In this document: one piece after another, positions 33,175-43,827 of the stretch
How positions within the stretch are numbered: position 1 is the stretch's first letter
Layout: the number at the start of each line of letters is the position of its first letter
Notes under the pieces: generated by a model
Seen by the model: the letters and a program-made list of their open reading frames with translations, nothing else
The model's database searches: none
Told to the model about the DNA's origin: nothing
Program-made: the position numbers and the translations under genes
DNA from: Streptomyces sp. HUAS ZL42
GTDB taxonomy: Bacteria; Actinomycetota; Actinomycetes; Streptomycetales; Streptomycetaceae
DNA: 64,000 nucleotides
Direction of reading: 5' to 3'
Assembly: GCF_040782645.1 (NCBI RefSeq)
Contig: NZ_CP160403.1
Location: 1,612,001 to 1,676,000 of the forward strand

Positions 33175-34341
33175 ATGTCCGTGACCTCAGCTCACAGCCG
33201 TGCCTGGCTGACCGGGCAGGACTGCGACTTCGACGACTTCCGTGCGCTGGTCGAGCGCACGACCGACCTGGCCGACTACCCCCACGCCTCGGCGGTAAAG
33301 GGGAACGTCCTCGTCTACGACAGCGAGCGCCTGCGCGTGGCGGACGAGGACCGTCGGCTGCGCACCGAGCTGGTCCGCGCTCTCGCCGACGGGCCCGGCA
33401 TCGCGGTCTTCCGGGGCGCGTTCCCCGACGCGTCGGTCGTCGACCGGGCCACCGCGGTGTTCGACGCGCTGATCACCGAGCAGTACGCGTCGGGGGCCAC
33501 CGCCGGCGACCACTTCGCCAAGCCGGGCGCCAACGACCGGGTGTGGAACGCCCTCGAGAAGGCCGCACTGTACGACCCGGAGACGTTCGCCGACTACTAC
33601 GCGAACCACGTCGTCGCGCTGGTCTCCCGGGCCTGGCTCGGCCCCGGCTACCAGATCACCTCCCAGATCAACGTGGTCAATCCGGGAGGCGCGGCCCAGA
33701 CCGCGCACCGCGATTACCACCTCGGCTTCCTCTCCGACGAGGCCGCCGCGGCCTATCCGGCGCACGTGCACCGCCTCTCCCCCGTGCTCACCCTTCAGGG
33801 CGCGGTCGCGCACTGCGACATGCCCGTGGAGTCCGGCCCGACGCTGTACCTGCCGTACTCACAGAGGTACGAGCCCGGCTATCTCGCCTGGCGGCTGCCC
33901 GACTTCCAGGCGTACTTCAAGGCGCACCACGTCCAGCTTCCGCTGGCGAAGGGCGATGTCGTGTTCTTCAACCCGGCGGTGTTCCACGCGGCCGGCACCA
34001 ACCGCACGCTGGACGTGCGACGCATGGCCAACCTGCTCCAGGTGTCGTCGGCCTTCGGGCGCGCCATGGAGACCGTGGACCGCGAGGCGGTGGCGAACGC
34101 CGTCTACCCCGTGCTGCGCAGGCGCCGGGCCGAGGGCGTCGGCGAGGAGTGGCTGGAGCATGTGATCGCCGCGAGCGCCGAGGGCTACCCGTTCCCCACC
34201 AACCTCGACAGCGACCCGCCCGTCGACGGGATGGCCCCGCCCTCGCAGGCGGACGTCGTACGACGGGCGCTGCACGAGGACTGGACACCGCGGGCGCTGC
34301 GGGACGAACTGCGGGCCGGCGCCGCACGGCGTGAGAGCTGA
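33175..34341 (+). CDS. Phytanoyl-CoA dioxygenase (PhyH)-family protein
   Basis: The 388-aa product is an Fe(II)/2-oxoglutarate oxygenase of the PhyH family. The iron ligands are visible as His-x-Asp in TAHRDYHLGF and the distal His in VFHAAGTNRT, and an Arg in DVRRMANLLQ is placed to bind 2-oxoglutarate. It would hydroxylate a small organic substrate. ATG 33175 has a GAAGGA site; an earlier GTG is less likely. It leads an operon with an SDR and a sugar dehydrogenase, so a cyclitol- or sugar-derived substrate is inferred. Confidence 0.87.
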   Translation: MSVTSAHSRAWLTGQDCDFDDFRALVERTTDLADYPHASAVKGNVLVYDSERLRVADEDRRLRTELVRALADGPGIAVFRGAFPDASVVDRATAVFDALITEQYASGATAGDHFAKPGANDRVWNALEKAALYDPETFADYYANHVVALVSRAWLGPGYQITSQINVVNPGGAAQTAHRDYHLGFLSDEAAAAYPAHVHRLSPVLTLQGAVAHCDMPVESGPTLYLPYSQRYEPGYLAWRLPDFQAYFKAHHVQLPLAKGDVVFFNPAVFHAAGTNRTLDVRRMANLLQVSSAFGRAMETVDREAVANAVYPVLRRRRAEGVGEEWLEHVIAASAEGYPFPTNLDSDPPVDGMAPPSQADVVRRALHEDWTPRALRDELRAGAARRES

Positions 34342-34356
34342 AAGGGCTGGGAGATC

Positions 34357-35133
34357 ATGGGACTTCTCGACGACAAGGTCGTCCTGGTCAACGGTGGCAG
34401 CCAGGGTGTCGGCGCCGCCATCGCACGGGCCGCGGTCCGCGAGGGCGCGGTGGTCGCCGTGACCGGGCGGCGCGCGGAGCCGGGCGAGGCGCTCGTGGCG
34501 GAACTGACCGCCACCGGCGGCAAGGCCATGTTCGTCCGGGCCGACCTGGCCGACGCCGAGCAGGCGAGGACCTCCGTGTCCGAGGTGGTGGACGCGTACG
34601 GCCGGATCGACTGCCTGGTCAACTCCGCCGGCCTCACCTCCCGGGGCACACTGCTGGACACCACGCCCGAGCTGTTCGACCAGCACATCGCGATCAACCT
34701 GAGGGCGCCGTTCTTCGCCATGCAGGCCGCCGTCGCGGACATGGTCTCCCGCAAGGCACCCGGCACGGTCGTCAACATCATCACCTCGTCGGCGCACGGC
34801 GGACAGCCCTTCCTGGCGCCGTACGTCGCCGCCAAGGCCGGGCTCGTCGGCCTGACCCGCAACGCCGCGCACGCCCACCGCTGGGACCGGATCCGCATCA
34901 ACGGCCTCAACATCGGCTGGACCGCGACCGAGGGCGAGGACGCGACGCAGAAGACCTTCCACGGCGCCGGGGACGACTGGCGCGAGCAGGCGGCCGCCGG
35001 GCTGCCGATGGGCAAGCTGGGCCAACCGGACGAGATCGCCGACTTCGTGGTCTTCCTGCTGTCTGACCGGTCCGGCGTGGTCACCGGATCGGTGATCGAC
35101 TGGGACCAGAACGTGCTGGGCGGACTCGACTGA
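34357..35133 (+). CDS. Short-chain dehydrogenase/reductase
   Basis: The 258-aa product is a classical SDR. The cofactor motif is VLVNGGSQGVGAAIA, the NNAG-type motif appears as LVNSAGLTS, and the catalytic Ser and Tyr-x3-Lys are in IITSSAHGG and YVAAKAGLVG. The usual third residue after Tyr is conserved, so it should be active. It lies 15 bp after the PhyH gene on the same strand and probably shares its transcript. It likely oxidises a hydroxyl created or exposed by its partners. Confidence 0.9.
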   Translation: MGLLDDKVVLVNGGSQGVGAAIARAAVREGAVVAVTGRRAEPGEALVAELTATGGKAMFVRADLADAEQARTSVSEVVDAYGRIDCLVNSAGLTSRGTLLDTTPELFDQHIAINLRAPFFAMQAAVADMVSRKAPGTVVNIITSSAHGGQPFLAPYVAAKAGLVGLTRNAAHAHRWDRIRINGLNIGWTATEGEDATQKTFHGAGDDWREQAAAGLPMGKLGQPDEIADFVVFLLSDRSGVVTGSVIDWDQNVLGGLD

Positions 35134-35142
35134 GCGGATTTG

Positions 35143-35202
35143 AGCCCGTCCGGCGATTGAGGACGAACCCGAAGGGCGATCGGGGTCCGGGGCGGAGCCC
35201 CC
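35143..35202. repeat. Streptomyces-type intergenic repeat
   Basis: The block contains GTCCGGCGATTGAGGACGA, CCGAAGGGCGATCGGGGTCC and GGGGCGGAGCCCCC. From memory, this combination recurs many times in intergenic DNA of Streptomyces genomes. The last part can fold as a GC hairpin. It lies between the SDR and the next dehydrogenase gene and may attenuate or stabilise the message. Confidence 0.75.
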
Positions 35203-35243
35203 GCAACGGACAGCAACCACAAACCAGGAAAGCAGCGGAGCAC

Positions 35244-36248
35244 ATGCGTATCGGAATCCTCGGCCTCGGCCGCATCGGCGCCTTCCACGCCGAGACCCTC
35301 TCCGGACTCGAAGCCGTCGAGTCGCTCGTCGTCGCCGACCCGTTCGCGGAGGCCGCCAAGTCCGCCGCCGAACGCTTCGGTGCCGAGGTCGCGGACTCCC
35401 CCGAGGCCGTGCTGGCCGCCGGGGTGGACGGCGTGGTGGTCGCCGCCGCGACCGACGCCCACCCGGGTCTGATCCTGGCCGCCGTCGAGGCCGGCGTCCC
35501 CGTCTTCTGCGAGAAGCCCGTTGCCAGGACCATGGGCGAGGGCGTCGAGGTGCTGAAGGCGGTCGAGGGCAAGGACGTGCCGATCCAGATCGGCTACAAC
35601 CGCCGCTTCGACGCGGGCTTCGTGGCCGCCCGGGCCGCCGTGCACAGCGGCGAGCTGGGCAAGCTGCACACCGTACGGTCGACCACGCTGGACCCGGCGC
35701 CGCCGCCGGCCGCGTACATCGCCGCCTCCGGCGGCATCTTCCGCGACTGTTCCGTGCACGACTTCGACATCATCCGCTGGGTGACGGGCCGCGAGGTGAC
35801 CGAGGTGTACGCGGTCGGCGGCAACCGGGGCGCCGAGTACATCAAGGAGGCGGGCGACGCCGACACGACCGGCGCGATCCTCACCCTCGACGACGGCACG
35901 ATCGCGGTGGTCTCCAACAGCCGCCACAACGCCCGCGGTTACGACGTCCGCATGGAGATCCACGGCTTCACGGACTCCATCGCCGTCGGCCTGGAGGACA
36001 AGCTGCCGCTGCGCTCCGTCGAGCCCGGCGTGACCTTCCCGGCCGGGACCCCGCACGACTTCTTCATGGACCGCTTCACCGAGGCCTACCGCGCGGAACT
36101 CACCGCGTTCACCGAGGTCGTGGCCGGCACCCGGCCCTCGCCCTGCACGGTCGCGGACGCCCTGGAGGCGGGCTGGATCGCCGAGGCGTGCACGTTGTCG
36201 CTGGCGGAGCACCGGCCGGTGCGGATCGACGAAGTGCGGGTGGTTTGA
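35244..36248 (+). CDS. Gfo/Idh/MocA dehydrogenase 2, inositol 2-dehydrogenase-like
   Basis: The 334-aa product begins MRIGILGLGRIGAFHAETL, has the catalytic lysine in PVFCEKPVARTM, the NRRFD motif in QIGYNRRFDAGF, and DCSVHDFDIIRW with the active-site Asp and His. The length and motifs are close to myo-inositol 2-dehydrogenases (IolG). It is the last gene of the PhyH-SDR operon, after a 110-bp gap that holds a dispersed repeat, and is followed by a strong terminator. Substrate could be an inositol isomer. Confidence 0.87.
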   Translation: MRIGILGLGRIGAFHAETLSGLEAVESLVVADPFAEAAKSAAERFGAEVADSPEAVLAAGVDGVVVAAATDAHPGLILAAVEAGVPVFCEKPVARTMGEGVEVLKAVEGKDVPIQIGYNRRFDAGFVAARAAVHSGELGKLHTVRSTTLDPAPPPAAYIAASGGIFRDCSVHDFDIIRWVTGREVTEVYAVGGNRGAEYIKEAGDADTTGAILTLDDGTIAVVSNSRHNARGYDVRMEIHGFTDSIAVGLEDKLPLRSVEPGVTFPAGTPHDFFMDRFTEAYRAELTAFTEVVAGTRPSPCTVADALEAGWIAEACTLSLAEHRPVRIDEVRVV

Positions 36249-36265
36249 CGTACCACCGCCGGGGG

Positions 36266-36294
36266 CGGGACGGGGCCCCTGACGCCCCGTCCCG
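36266..36294. terminator. Strong bidirectional hairpin terminator
   Basis: CGGGACGGGGC and GCCCCGTCCCG form a perfect 11-bp stem with the 7-nt loop CCCTGAC. It lies between convergent genes ending at 36248 and 36314. There is no U tract, as is common for Streptomyces terminators. Confidence 0.75.
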
Positions 36295-36313
36295 TGTCCT
36301 CCGCGGCCCGTCC

Positions 36314-37555
36314 TCACCGCGCGGCGGGCTGCGCGGGCAGGTCGAAGACGTGGTCCGGGCTGATGATCTTCGTGATGGCCTCGCCGAAGACGGTGCTCGG
36401 TTCCTCACCCTTGTAGTTGATGTCGGTGTTCAGCAGCACCACGAGGGTCGCCTGCGCCGACGGGAGGTAGACGGTCAGGGACTCGTAGCCCGGCAGCGAG
36501 CCGTTGTGCCCGAGCCAGCCCCGCACGTCGAAGATGCCCAGACCGTATCCGGCGCCGGGGAATGTGCTCGGGGGTGTGGTGAGCCGCTGCTTCTGGACGA
36601 CGGGGCTGATCAGGGTGGAGCCGTCGGGCAGTTGGCCGGTGGCGACCGTGCGGGCCCAGATCCTCAGGTCGTCCAGCTTGGAGATCATCGCGCCGGCCGC
36701 CCAGGCCCACGAGGGGTTCCAGTCGGCGGTGTCCGCGACGTTCCCGTCGGCGGTCTGGTCGGTGTAACCCTGCGCGTGCGGCTGCGGGAACTCGGCGCCG
36801 GTCGGGAACAGCGTGTCCTCCATCCCCGCCGGATCGAGGATGTTCCGCTGGATGTAGTCCCCGAGGCGCATACCGCTCTCCTTCTCGACGACCAGGCCGA
36901 GCAGGATGAGGTTGGTGTTGCAGTAGTAGAACTCCTGGCCCGGCTGGAACATCACCGGGTGCCTGAAGGAGTAGCCGAGCAACTCCTGCGGGGTGAACGG
37001 CCGTCGGGGATCGGAAGTCAGGGCCTTGAAGAAGGCCGGATCCTCGGAGTAGTTGAACAGACCGCTGCGCATGCCCGCCAGTTGCCGCAGCGTGATCCTG
37101 TCCCCGTTGGGAACTGCGCTGATGTACTGCCCGATCGGGTCGTCGAGGCCCACCTTGCCCTCGTCGACCAGCTCCAGCAGCGCGGTCACGGTGAACGTCT
37201 TGGTCTCGCTGCCGATCCGCATGAAGAGGTCCGGCGCCATCTTCTGCCCGGTGTTCTGGTCCGCGACACCGAACGACCGTACGTACTCACCCTTGTCGGG
37301 CGTCCAGATCCCGACGGTCACGCCGGGTACGTTCGCCTCCCGCAGGACCTGCTGCACGGCCGTGTCGAGCTGCCGCTTCACATCGGGGGTGAGAGGCACG
37401 ACGCCGTCGTCGGTGGCGGAAGGACTGGGTTGGCCGGTGGCGGTGGGGGTCCCCGGCGCCGCGTAGGCGGTTGCGCCCGCCGTCGCCACGAGGAGAATCC
37501 CCGCTGCCACAGCGGTGACGACCACCCTGCGAAGTCTTCCGCACGCGTGCTTCAT
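36314..37555 (-). CDS. Secreted serine hydrolase, class C beta-lactamase/DD-peptidase fold
   Basis: The 413-aa product has an export signal (RRVVVTAVAAGILLVATAGATAYA) and a penicillin-binding transpeptidase fold. The active-site motifs are SETK in RIGSETKTF, YCN in YYCNTNL and HNG in LGHNGSLPG. Such proteins are D-alanyl-D-alanine carboxypeptidases or esterases acting outside the membrane. ATG 37555 is favoured by a GGGAG site 5 nt upstream. It is divergent from a dehydrogenase gene and looks unrelated to its catabolic neighbours. Confidence 0.88.
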   Translation of the reverse strand: MKHACGRLRRVVVTAVAAGILLVATAGATAYAAPGTPTATGQPSPSATDDGVVPLTPDVKRQLDTAVQQVLREANVPGVTVGIWTPDKGEYVRSFGVADQNTGQKMAPDLFMRIGSETKTFTVTALLELVDEGKVGLDDPIGQYISAVPNGDRITLRQLAGMRSGLFNYSEDPAFFKALTSDPRRPFTPQELLGYSFRHPVMFQPGQEFYYCNTNLILLGLVVEKESGMRLGDYIQRNILDPAGMEDTLFPTGAEFPQPHAQGYTDQTADGNVADTADWNPSWAWAAGAMISKLDDLRIWARTVATGQLPDGSTLISPVVQKQRLTTPPSTFPGAGYGLGIFDVRGWLGHNGSLPGYESLTVYLPSAQATLVVLLNTDINYKGEEPSTVFGEAITKIISPDHVFDLPAQPAAR

Positions 37556-37740
37556 GGCTGCTCCCAGCGCATGAGAGGCGACCGTACCGTTGGACTCGGA
37601 GCTCAACAGCCGTACCTCATCAGGATAGGAGCTCCCCCCATGGCCGTCCTGTCGGGGCGATCGCGGCAGGTCTGCGCCACGCGCCGGTGGCGACGGGTTC
37701 CGGGGTCGGCCTCCGGCGGCCGCGACGGCACACTTTCCCT

Positions 37741-37760
37741 GCACGGGTACCGCCCCGTGC
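37741..37760. promoter_or_regulatory. Inverted repeat before dehydrogenase 3
   Basis: GCACGGG and CCCGTGC are perfect 7-bp arms around TACCGC, 22 bp before the ATG at 37783 and upstream of its AGGAGG site. It may be an operator or a leader hairpin. Confidence 0.4.
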
Positions 37761-37782
37761 CGACACAGGAGGTACGACAGGC

Positions 37783-38805
37783 ATGGGCGAAGCAGACCGG
37801 GAACCGCTGCGCATCGGAGTGCTGGGCGCGGCACGCATCACCGAACTCTCCCTCGTGGCCCCGGCCCGGGCGACCGGCCACCGGCTTGTGGCGGTGGCCG
37901 CCCGCGACCGGTCCCGCGCCGAGTCCTTCGCGGCCGCACACGGCGTGGAGCGGGTGGCGGACTCCTACGCCGGCCTGCTCTCCGACCCCGAGGTGGAGGT
38001 GGTCTACAACCCGCTCGCCAACGGCCTGCACGGTCCGTGGAACCTGGCCGCCTTGGCGGCGGGCAAGCACGTCCTGAGCGAGAAGCCTTCGGCGAGCAAC
38101 GCCGAGGAGGCCGCCGAGGTGCGGGAGGCGGCCGCGAAGGCCGGCACCGTCTTCATGGAGGCCTTCCACTACCTCTTCCATCCGGTCACCCGGCGCCTGC
38201 ACGAGTTGCTGGCCTCGGGGGAACTCGGGGAGCTGCGCCGGGTGGAGACACTGGTCGCGATCCCCGCGCCGCCGGACACCGACCCGCGCTGGTCCCTGCC
38301 GCTGGCCGGGGGCGCCGTCATGGACCTGGGCTGCTACAGCCTCCATGCGGTGCGGATGCTCGCGCCCTGGGCGGGCGGTGCGCCGCGGCTGGTGTCCGCG
38401 CGGGGTGGGGAGCGGGCCGGGGCGCCCGGCGTCGACGAGTGGCTGGACGCCGACCTGGAGTTCCCCGGCGGCGCCACGGGCTCGGCCCGCTGCCACATGG
38501 CGTACGGAGACATGGAGATGAGCTGCCGGATCGTCGGTTCCCGTGGTGAGGCGCTCGCCCCGAACTTCGTGCTCCCGCACCTGGACGACCGCGTCGTGGT
38601 GCGCACGGCGGACGGCGAGCGCACGGAGCGGCTGGGTACGCGCTCGTCGTACACCTACCAGCTGGAGGCGTTCGCCGACCGGGTCCGCGGCGGCGTCCCG
38701 CTGCCGCTCGACGCGGACGACGCCCTGACGACGATGACACTCATCGACGACTGCTACCGCGCGGCCGGTTTCGAGCCCCGGCCGCGCACGGCCGTCGAGG
38801 GCTGA
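37783..38805 (+). CDS. Gfo/Idh/MocA-family dehydrogenase 3
   Basis: The 340-aa product begins LRIGVLGAARITELSLVAPA, closer to glucose-fructose oxidoreductase/dimeric dihydrodiol dehydrogenase types than to IolG. The lysine motif is HVLSEKPSASN, followed by FMEAFHYLFHP and MDLGCYSLHAVRM. AGGAGG precedes ATG 37783. It stands alone between a divergent hydrolase and a convergent dehydrogenase, so its substrate cannot be inferred. Confidence 0.87.
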   Translation: MGEADREPLRIGVLGAARITELSLVAPARATGHRLVAVAARDRSRAESFAAAHGVERVADSYAGLLSDPEVEVVYNPLANGLHGPWNLAALAAGKHVLSEKPSASNAEEAAEVREAAAKAGTVFMEAFHYLFHPVTRRLHELLASGELGELRRVETLVAIPAPPDTDPRWSLPLAGGAVMDLGCYSLHAVRMLAPWAGGAPRLVSARGGERAGAPGVDEWLDADLEFPGGATGSARCHMAYGDMEMSCRIVGSRGEALAPNFVLPHLDDRVVVRTADGERTERLGTRSSYTYQLEAFADRVRGGVPLPLDADDALTTMTLIDDCYRAAGFEPRPRTAVEG

Positions 38806-38857
38806 CGCCCTTCGTCAGGAGCAGTCGAACCGGTGGCCCATCGGGCGGTCGGGGCGC

Positions 38858-39886
38858 TCAGCGGTACAGCGCCGGCCGCTCCACCAGCTCCACCTCCACC
38901 CGGCCGCCCTCCTCCAGCGACCGCACCCCCGCCTCGCAGACCGCCGCCGCGGCGTAACCGTCCCAGGTGCTGGGGCCGGTGACCTCGTCGCGGCGGGTGG
39001 CGTCGACCCAGGCCTGGAGCTCGCGGTCGTAGGCGTCGGCGAAGCGTTCGATGAAGTCCTGGGCGATGGTGCCGCCCCAGCGGCCGGCCATGTTGGTGAC
39101 CATGGCGTGGCCGTCGCCGATGCGGGCGGTGCCGCGTTCGCAGACCATCTCGGCCTGTACCTGATAGCCGAAGCCGCAGTTGACGAACATCTCCACGTCG
39201 GCGATCGCACCGCCCTCGGTCTCGAAGACGACGAACTGGGGGTCCTGCAGACCGTCCGGAGCGTTCGCCGACGGCTGCGGGCGCAGCACCGTGACCGCCG
39301 TGATCTCGTGGCCCAGCAGCCAGCGGGTCGCGTCCGTTTCGTGGGCCACGGAGTCGCTGATCAGCATGGCGCTGGTGAAGCCGGGCGGGCTGGCCGCGTT
39401 GCGGTGCCGGTTGTGCACCATGAGCGGACGGCCCAACTGACCTGTGTCCAGTAGGGACTTGAGCTTCATGTACTCGGCGTCGTAACGCCTCATGAAGCCG
39501 ACCTGGACGCGCCGCCGGCCGAGCCGCTGCTCGGCCTCCAGCACGCGCAGCGCCGATGCCGCGTCGGGGGTGAGCGGCTTCTCGCAGAGCACGGGCAGGT
39601 CGTGTTCGAACGCCGTGAGAAGTGCCGCCTCGTGGGCGGGCCCCGGGGAGGCGATCAGTACGGCGTCGACGTCGGCCGCCGCCATCGCCGCAGCCGGGTC
39701 GGTGTAGGCGGTGCAGCCGTTGACGCGGGCAGCGACGGCCTTGGCGCGTTCCGCGTCGACGTCCACCACAGCGGTCACCCGTGCTCCGCTGGTGACCTGC
39801 TGGATCCGGCGCACATGGTCGGCGCCCATTTTTCCGGTACCGATGACTGCCACCCCGAGCGTTCCGCGCGTGTCACGCCGGTTCAT
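38858..39886 (-). CDS. iolG: Gfo/Idh/MocA dehydrogenase 4, myo-inositol 2-dehydrogenase candidate
   Basis: The 342-aa product has the Rossmann motif [18 protein letters not shown], the lysine in [25 protein letters not shown] and [18 protein letters not shown] with the catalytic Asp/His. These match myo-inositol 2-dehydrogenases of actinobacteria well. It is the last gene of an operon with an RbsABC-like importer and an IolE-like protein, and the rest of the inositol pathway lies divergently at 44-50 kb. The iolG symbol is an inference from family and context. Confidence 0.82.
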   Translation of the reverse strand: MNRRDTRGTLGVAVIGTGKMGADHVRRIQQVTSGARVTAVVDVDAERAKAVAARVNGCTAYTDPAAAMAAADVDAVLIASPGPAHEAALLTAFEHDLPVLCEKPLTPDAASALRVLEAEQRLGRRRVQVGFMRRYDAEYMKLKSLLDTGQLGRPLMVHNRHRNAASPPGFTSAMLISDSVAHETDATRWLLGHEITAVTVLRPQPSANAPDGLQDPQFVVFETEGGAIADVEMFVNCGFGYQVQAEMVCERGTARIGDGHAMVTNMAGRWGGTIAQDFIERFADAYDRELQAWVDATRRDEVTGPSTWDGYAAAAVCEAGVRSLEEGGRVEVELVERPALYR

Positions 39887-39911
39887 GGTGATCGGCCGTC
39901 CTTTCGGGTCG

Positions 39912-40814
39912 TCAGGCGCCACAGGACTTGAGGAACTTACGGGTGCGGACCGCGATGGGCAGCGGCTTGTCCGGCTCACAGGGGTACATGTCCTGCTCGA
40001 CGATCGCGAACAGTTCGACGCCGAGCTTCTGTGCCGCCTCCAGCACCGGCCCCAACTCCGGGACACCGGCGGGCGGTTCGCACATGACTCCGCGCTGTAC
40101 GGCCGGTCCGAACGGGATCTCGTTCGCCACCACGTCCGCGTGGATCTCGGGGTCCACCTGCTTCAGGTGCAGATAGCCGATCCGTTCGCCGTACGTCTCG
40201 ATCAGCTTGACGCTGTCGCCGCCGCAGTAGGCGTAGTGCCCCGTGTCCAGGCAGAGGTTGACCAGTTCGGAGTCCGTCGAGTCGAGGAACCGCTCGACGT
40301 GGGCCTCGGTGTCGATGTGGGTGTCGGCGTGCGGATGAACGACGATGTCGAGGCCGTACGTCTCCTTCACCTCGTGCCCGAGCCGCTCCATGCCCTTGGT
40401 GAGGTGGGCCCACTGTTCGTGGGTGAGCTCCGGGGGCTCCAGGATCTCGGCGGTCTTGTCGTCCCGCCAGAAGGACGGGATGACGACGAGGTGGCCCGCG
40501 CCCATCGCCTGGGTGAGCGCGGCGACCTGGCTGACATGCTCCCAGGTGGACTCCCACACGGACGGGCCGCGGTGCAGGCCGGTGAAGACCGTGCCCGCCG
40601 AGACCCGCAGCCCGCGCTTGTCCACCTCGTCGGTGAGCCGCGCCGGGTCGGTCGGCAGGTAGCCGTACGGACCCAGCTCGATCCACGAGTAGCCGGCCTC
40701 GGCAACCTCGTCCAGGAAGCGTTCCCAGGGCACCTGCCGGGGGTCGTCGGGGAACCAGACGCCCCAGGAGTCGGGGGCCGAGCCGACCCGGATGCGGTCG
40801 AGCGAAGAAGCCAT
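39912..40814 (-). CDS. iolE: Sugar phosphate isomerase/epimerase-type TIM barrel, IolE-like
   Basis: The 300-aa product is an AP-endonuclease-2 type TIM barrel. It begins [15 protein letters not shown], very like IolE (2-keto-myo-inositol dehydratase), and has metal-ligand motifs [38 protein letters not shown] and [10 protein letters not shown]. It would dehydrate scyllo-inosose to the diketone used by IolD. It starts 1 bp after the ATPase gene of the importer, which shows one operon. An epimerase role (IolI-like) is the main alternative. Confidence 0.82.
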   Translation of the reverse strand: MASSLDRIRVGSAPDSWGVWFPDDPRQVPWERFLDEVAEAGYSWIELGPYGYLPTDPARLTDEVDKRGLRVSAGTVFTGLHRGPSVWESTWEHVSQVAALTQAMGAGHLVVIPSFWRDDKTAEILEPPELTHEQWAHLTKGMERLGHEVKETYGLDIVVHPHADTHIDTEAHVERFLDSTDSELVNLCLDTGHYAYCGGDSVKLIETYGERIGYLHLKQVDPEIHADVVANEIPFGPAVQRGVMCEPPAGVPELGPVLEAAQKLGVELFAIVEQDMYPCEPDKPLPIAVRTRKFLKSCGA

Positions 40815-40815
40815 G

Positions 40816-41726
<911 letters not shown>

Positions 41727-41731
41727 TGCGG

Positions 41732-42802
41732 TCACCTCCGGGTCGCCGTGCGGCTGACCCACAGATTGATCAGGACGGCGCCGAGCAGCATCACGCCGAG
41801 GAAGGCCTTGAACCAGTCCGGGTTCCAGCCGGCGTAGACGATGCCCTGCTGCACCATGCCGAACATGAACGCGCCGAAGACCGGACCGATCGCGGAGCCG
41901 GCACCACCGGTCAGCAGACAGCCGCCGATGACGGCCGCGGAGATGTAGATCAGCTCCTGGCCCACGCCCTCACCGGACTGCACGGTGTTGAAGGAGAACA
42001 GGTTGTGCATGCCGATGAACCAGGCGCCGAAGCCGACCAGCATGAACAGCGAGATCTTGGTGAAGGTCACGGGCACGCCGACCGCCCGTGCGCTCTCCTT
42101 GTTCCCGCCCACCGAGAACACCCAGTTGCCGTACTTGGTGCGCAGCAGCACCCAGGTGGCGATGGCGGCGAACACCAGCCAGTACACCACCGTGATCTTC
42201 ACATTCACGCCGCCGATTTCGAAGGTGGAGGCGAAGACCTTCCTGGCCCCGTCGAAGCCGTCCATGTCGCTGATGTCGTCGGTGGCCACGTTCCCGGTCA
42301 CCAGCTTGGTCACCGCGAGGTTGACGCCCTGCAGGATCAGGAAGGTGCCCAGGGTGACCAGGAAGCTGGGCAGGCCGGTCTTGACCACCATCCAGCCGTT
42401 GAAGAAGCCGACCCCCAGGGAGACCAGGAGTGCGATGATCACGCCTGCCCACACGTTCATGCTGAGCTGATAGGCGAGCATGCTCGCCGTCAAAGCCGAG
42501 GTGATGACCGCGACGCCGGCCGACAGGTCGAACTCCCCGCCGATCATCAACAGGGCCACCGGCAGGGCCATGATCCCGATGGTCGACGACTGGTACAGCA
42601 CGTTCGCCATCGAGCTGGCCTCACGCACCGGCGGGGCGGCGACCAGGAAGAAGACGTACACCGCGACGGCACCGAGGAACACACCCACTTCGGGGCGAGC
42701 CAACAACCGCAACACCAGGGGACGTTGCGCGGTGCGCCCGTCGGTTTCCTTCGGGCCGGGGGCCGGCGGTGTGGTCACCGCCGGCTCGGCGTGCTGGGTC
42801 AT
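41732..42802 (-). CDS. CUT2 sugar ABC transporter permease
   Basis: The 356-aa product has about ten membrane helices and the RbsC-type pattern: [20 protein letters not shown] in the middle, [33 protein letters not shown] and a late [19 protein letters not shown]. It forms the channel of a ribose/inositol-type importer. It starts 5 bp after the stop of the binding-protein gene and ends 5 bp before the ATPase start, so the three are one operon. Inositol is the likely cargo, from context. Confidence 0.9.
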   Translation of the reverse strand: MTQHAEPAVTTPPAPGPKETDGRTAQRPLVLRLLARPEVGVFLGAVAVYVFFLVAAPPVREASSMANVLYQSSTIGIMALPVALLMIGGEFDLSAGVAVITSALTASMLAYQLSMNVWAGVIIALLVSLGVGFFNGWMVVKTGLPSFLVTLGTFLILQGVNLAVTKLVTGNVATDDISDMDGFDGARKVFASTFEIGGVNVKITVVYWLVFAAIATWVLLRTKYGNWVFSVGGNKESARAVGVPVTFTKISLFMLVGFGAWFIGMHNLFSFNTVQSGEGVGQELIYISAAVIGGCLLTGGAGSAIGPVFGAFMFGMVQQGIVYAGWNPDWFKAFLGVMLLGAVLINLWVSRTATRR

Positions 42803-42807
42803 ACTGA

Positions 42808-43827
42808 TCACCGGGTGCCCTTCGCGGCGAACGCGGAGACGGCGTCGACATTGCTCTTGTCGACGAAGGCCGGACCGGTCAGCACCGGCTGCTCCCCGCC
42901 GCCCATGTAGTTGCCGTTGTTCTTGTAGAGCCACAGCGAGTCGATGGCCAAGTAGCCCTGGAGGTAGGGCTGCTGGTCGACGGCGAACTCGATGGTTCCC
43001 TTGCTGATGGCGCCGGTCAGCTCCTTGTTGAGGTCGAAGGTGGCGACCTTGGCCTTGCTGCCCGCCTCGGACACCGACTGCGCGGCGGTCAGTGCGAAGG
43101 GGGCGCCGAGGGCGACGACGTAGTCGATCGCGCTGTCCTGCTTGAGCTTGGCGGTGATCGTCGACTTCACGGAGGGCATGTCGGTGCCGTTGACGTACAG
43201 GGTCTCCGTTGTGCCCGAGAACGTCTTCTTCACGCCGTCACAGCGCTGCGTCAGGCCGATGTTGCCCTGCTCCTGGACCACACAGACGGCCTTCTTGGCG
43301 CCGGCCGCGCTCAGGCGCTTGCCGAGCGCCTCGCCCGCCACCGTCTCGTCCTGACCGAAGAACTCCATCAGGCCGAGCTTCTTCCAGTCGCTGACACCGG
43401 AGTTGAGGCCGACCACGGGTATGTTCGCCGCCTTCGCCTTGCTCACGACGTCCTTGAGGGCGTCCGGCTTGGCGAGGGTGACGGCGATGCCGTCGACCTT
43501 CTGGTCGATCGCGTTCTGCACCAGGTTGGCCTGGCCGCCCGCGCTCGGGTCGGCGGAGTAGACGAGTTTGATGTTGTCCTTGGCGGCGGCGGCCTCGGCG
43601 CCCTTGCGGACGATGTCCCAGAAGGTGTCACCAGGTGACTGGTGGGTGACCAGCGCGACTGTCATCCGGGGCGTGGTGGCCTTGCCCGCGGAAGCGCCGC
43701 CGGCGCTTTCCTCGGCCTTCTTGCCGCCGGAGCTGCTGGAGCAGCCAGCGAGGGTCAGAGCTGCCGCTGCGGCCACGGCCACCACGGGGGCCATTCTGCG
43801 GGAGCGGAAGTGAGAAGAGCGGTCCAT
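42808..43827 (-). CDS. Sugar-binding lipoprotein of the CUT2 importer
   Basis: The 339-aa product has a lipoprotein signal with lipobox LAGC (VAVAAAAALTLAGCSSSSGG) and a periplasmic binding protein type 1 fold: VALVTHQSPGDTFWDIVRKG, VDGIAVTLAKPDAL, NIPVVGLNSGV and VATFDLNKELTGAI. It captures a sugar or inositol outside the membrane and hands it to the permease. ATG 43827 has an AAGGAAAG site directly upstream. It is the first gene of the importer operon and divergent from iolC. Confidence 0.9.
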   Translation of the reverse strand: MDRSSHFRSRRMAPVVAVAAAAALTLAGCSSSSGGKKAEESAGGASAGKATTPRMTVALVTHQSPGDTFWDIVRKGAEAAAAKDNIKLVYSADPSAGGQANLVQNAIDQKVDGIAVTLAKPDALKDVVSKAKAANIPVVGLNSGVSDWKKLGLMEFFGQDETVAGEALGKRLSAAGAKKAVCVVQEQGNIGLTQRCDGVKKTFSGTTETLYVNGTDMPSVKSTITAKLKQDSAIDYVVALGAPFALTAAQSVSEAGSKAKVATFDLNKELTGAISKGTIEFAVDQQPYLQGYLAIDSLWLYKNNGNYMGGGEQPVLTGPAFVDKSNVDAVSAFAAKGTR

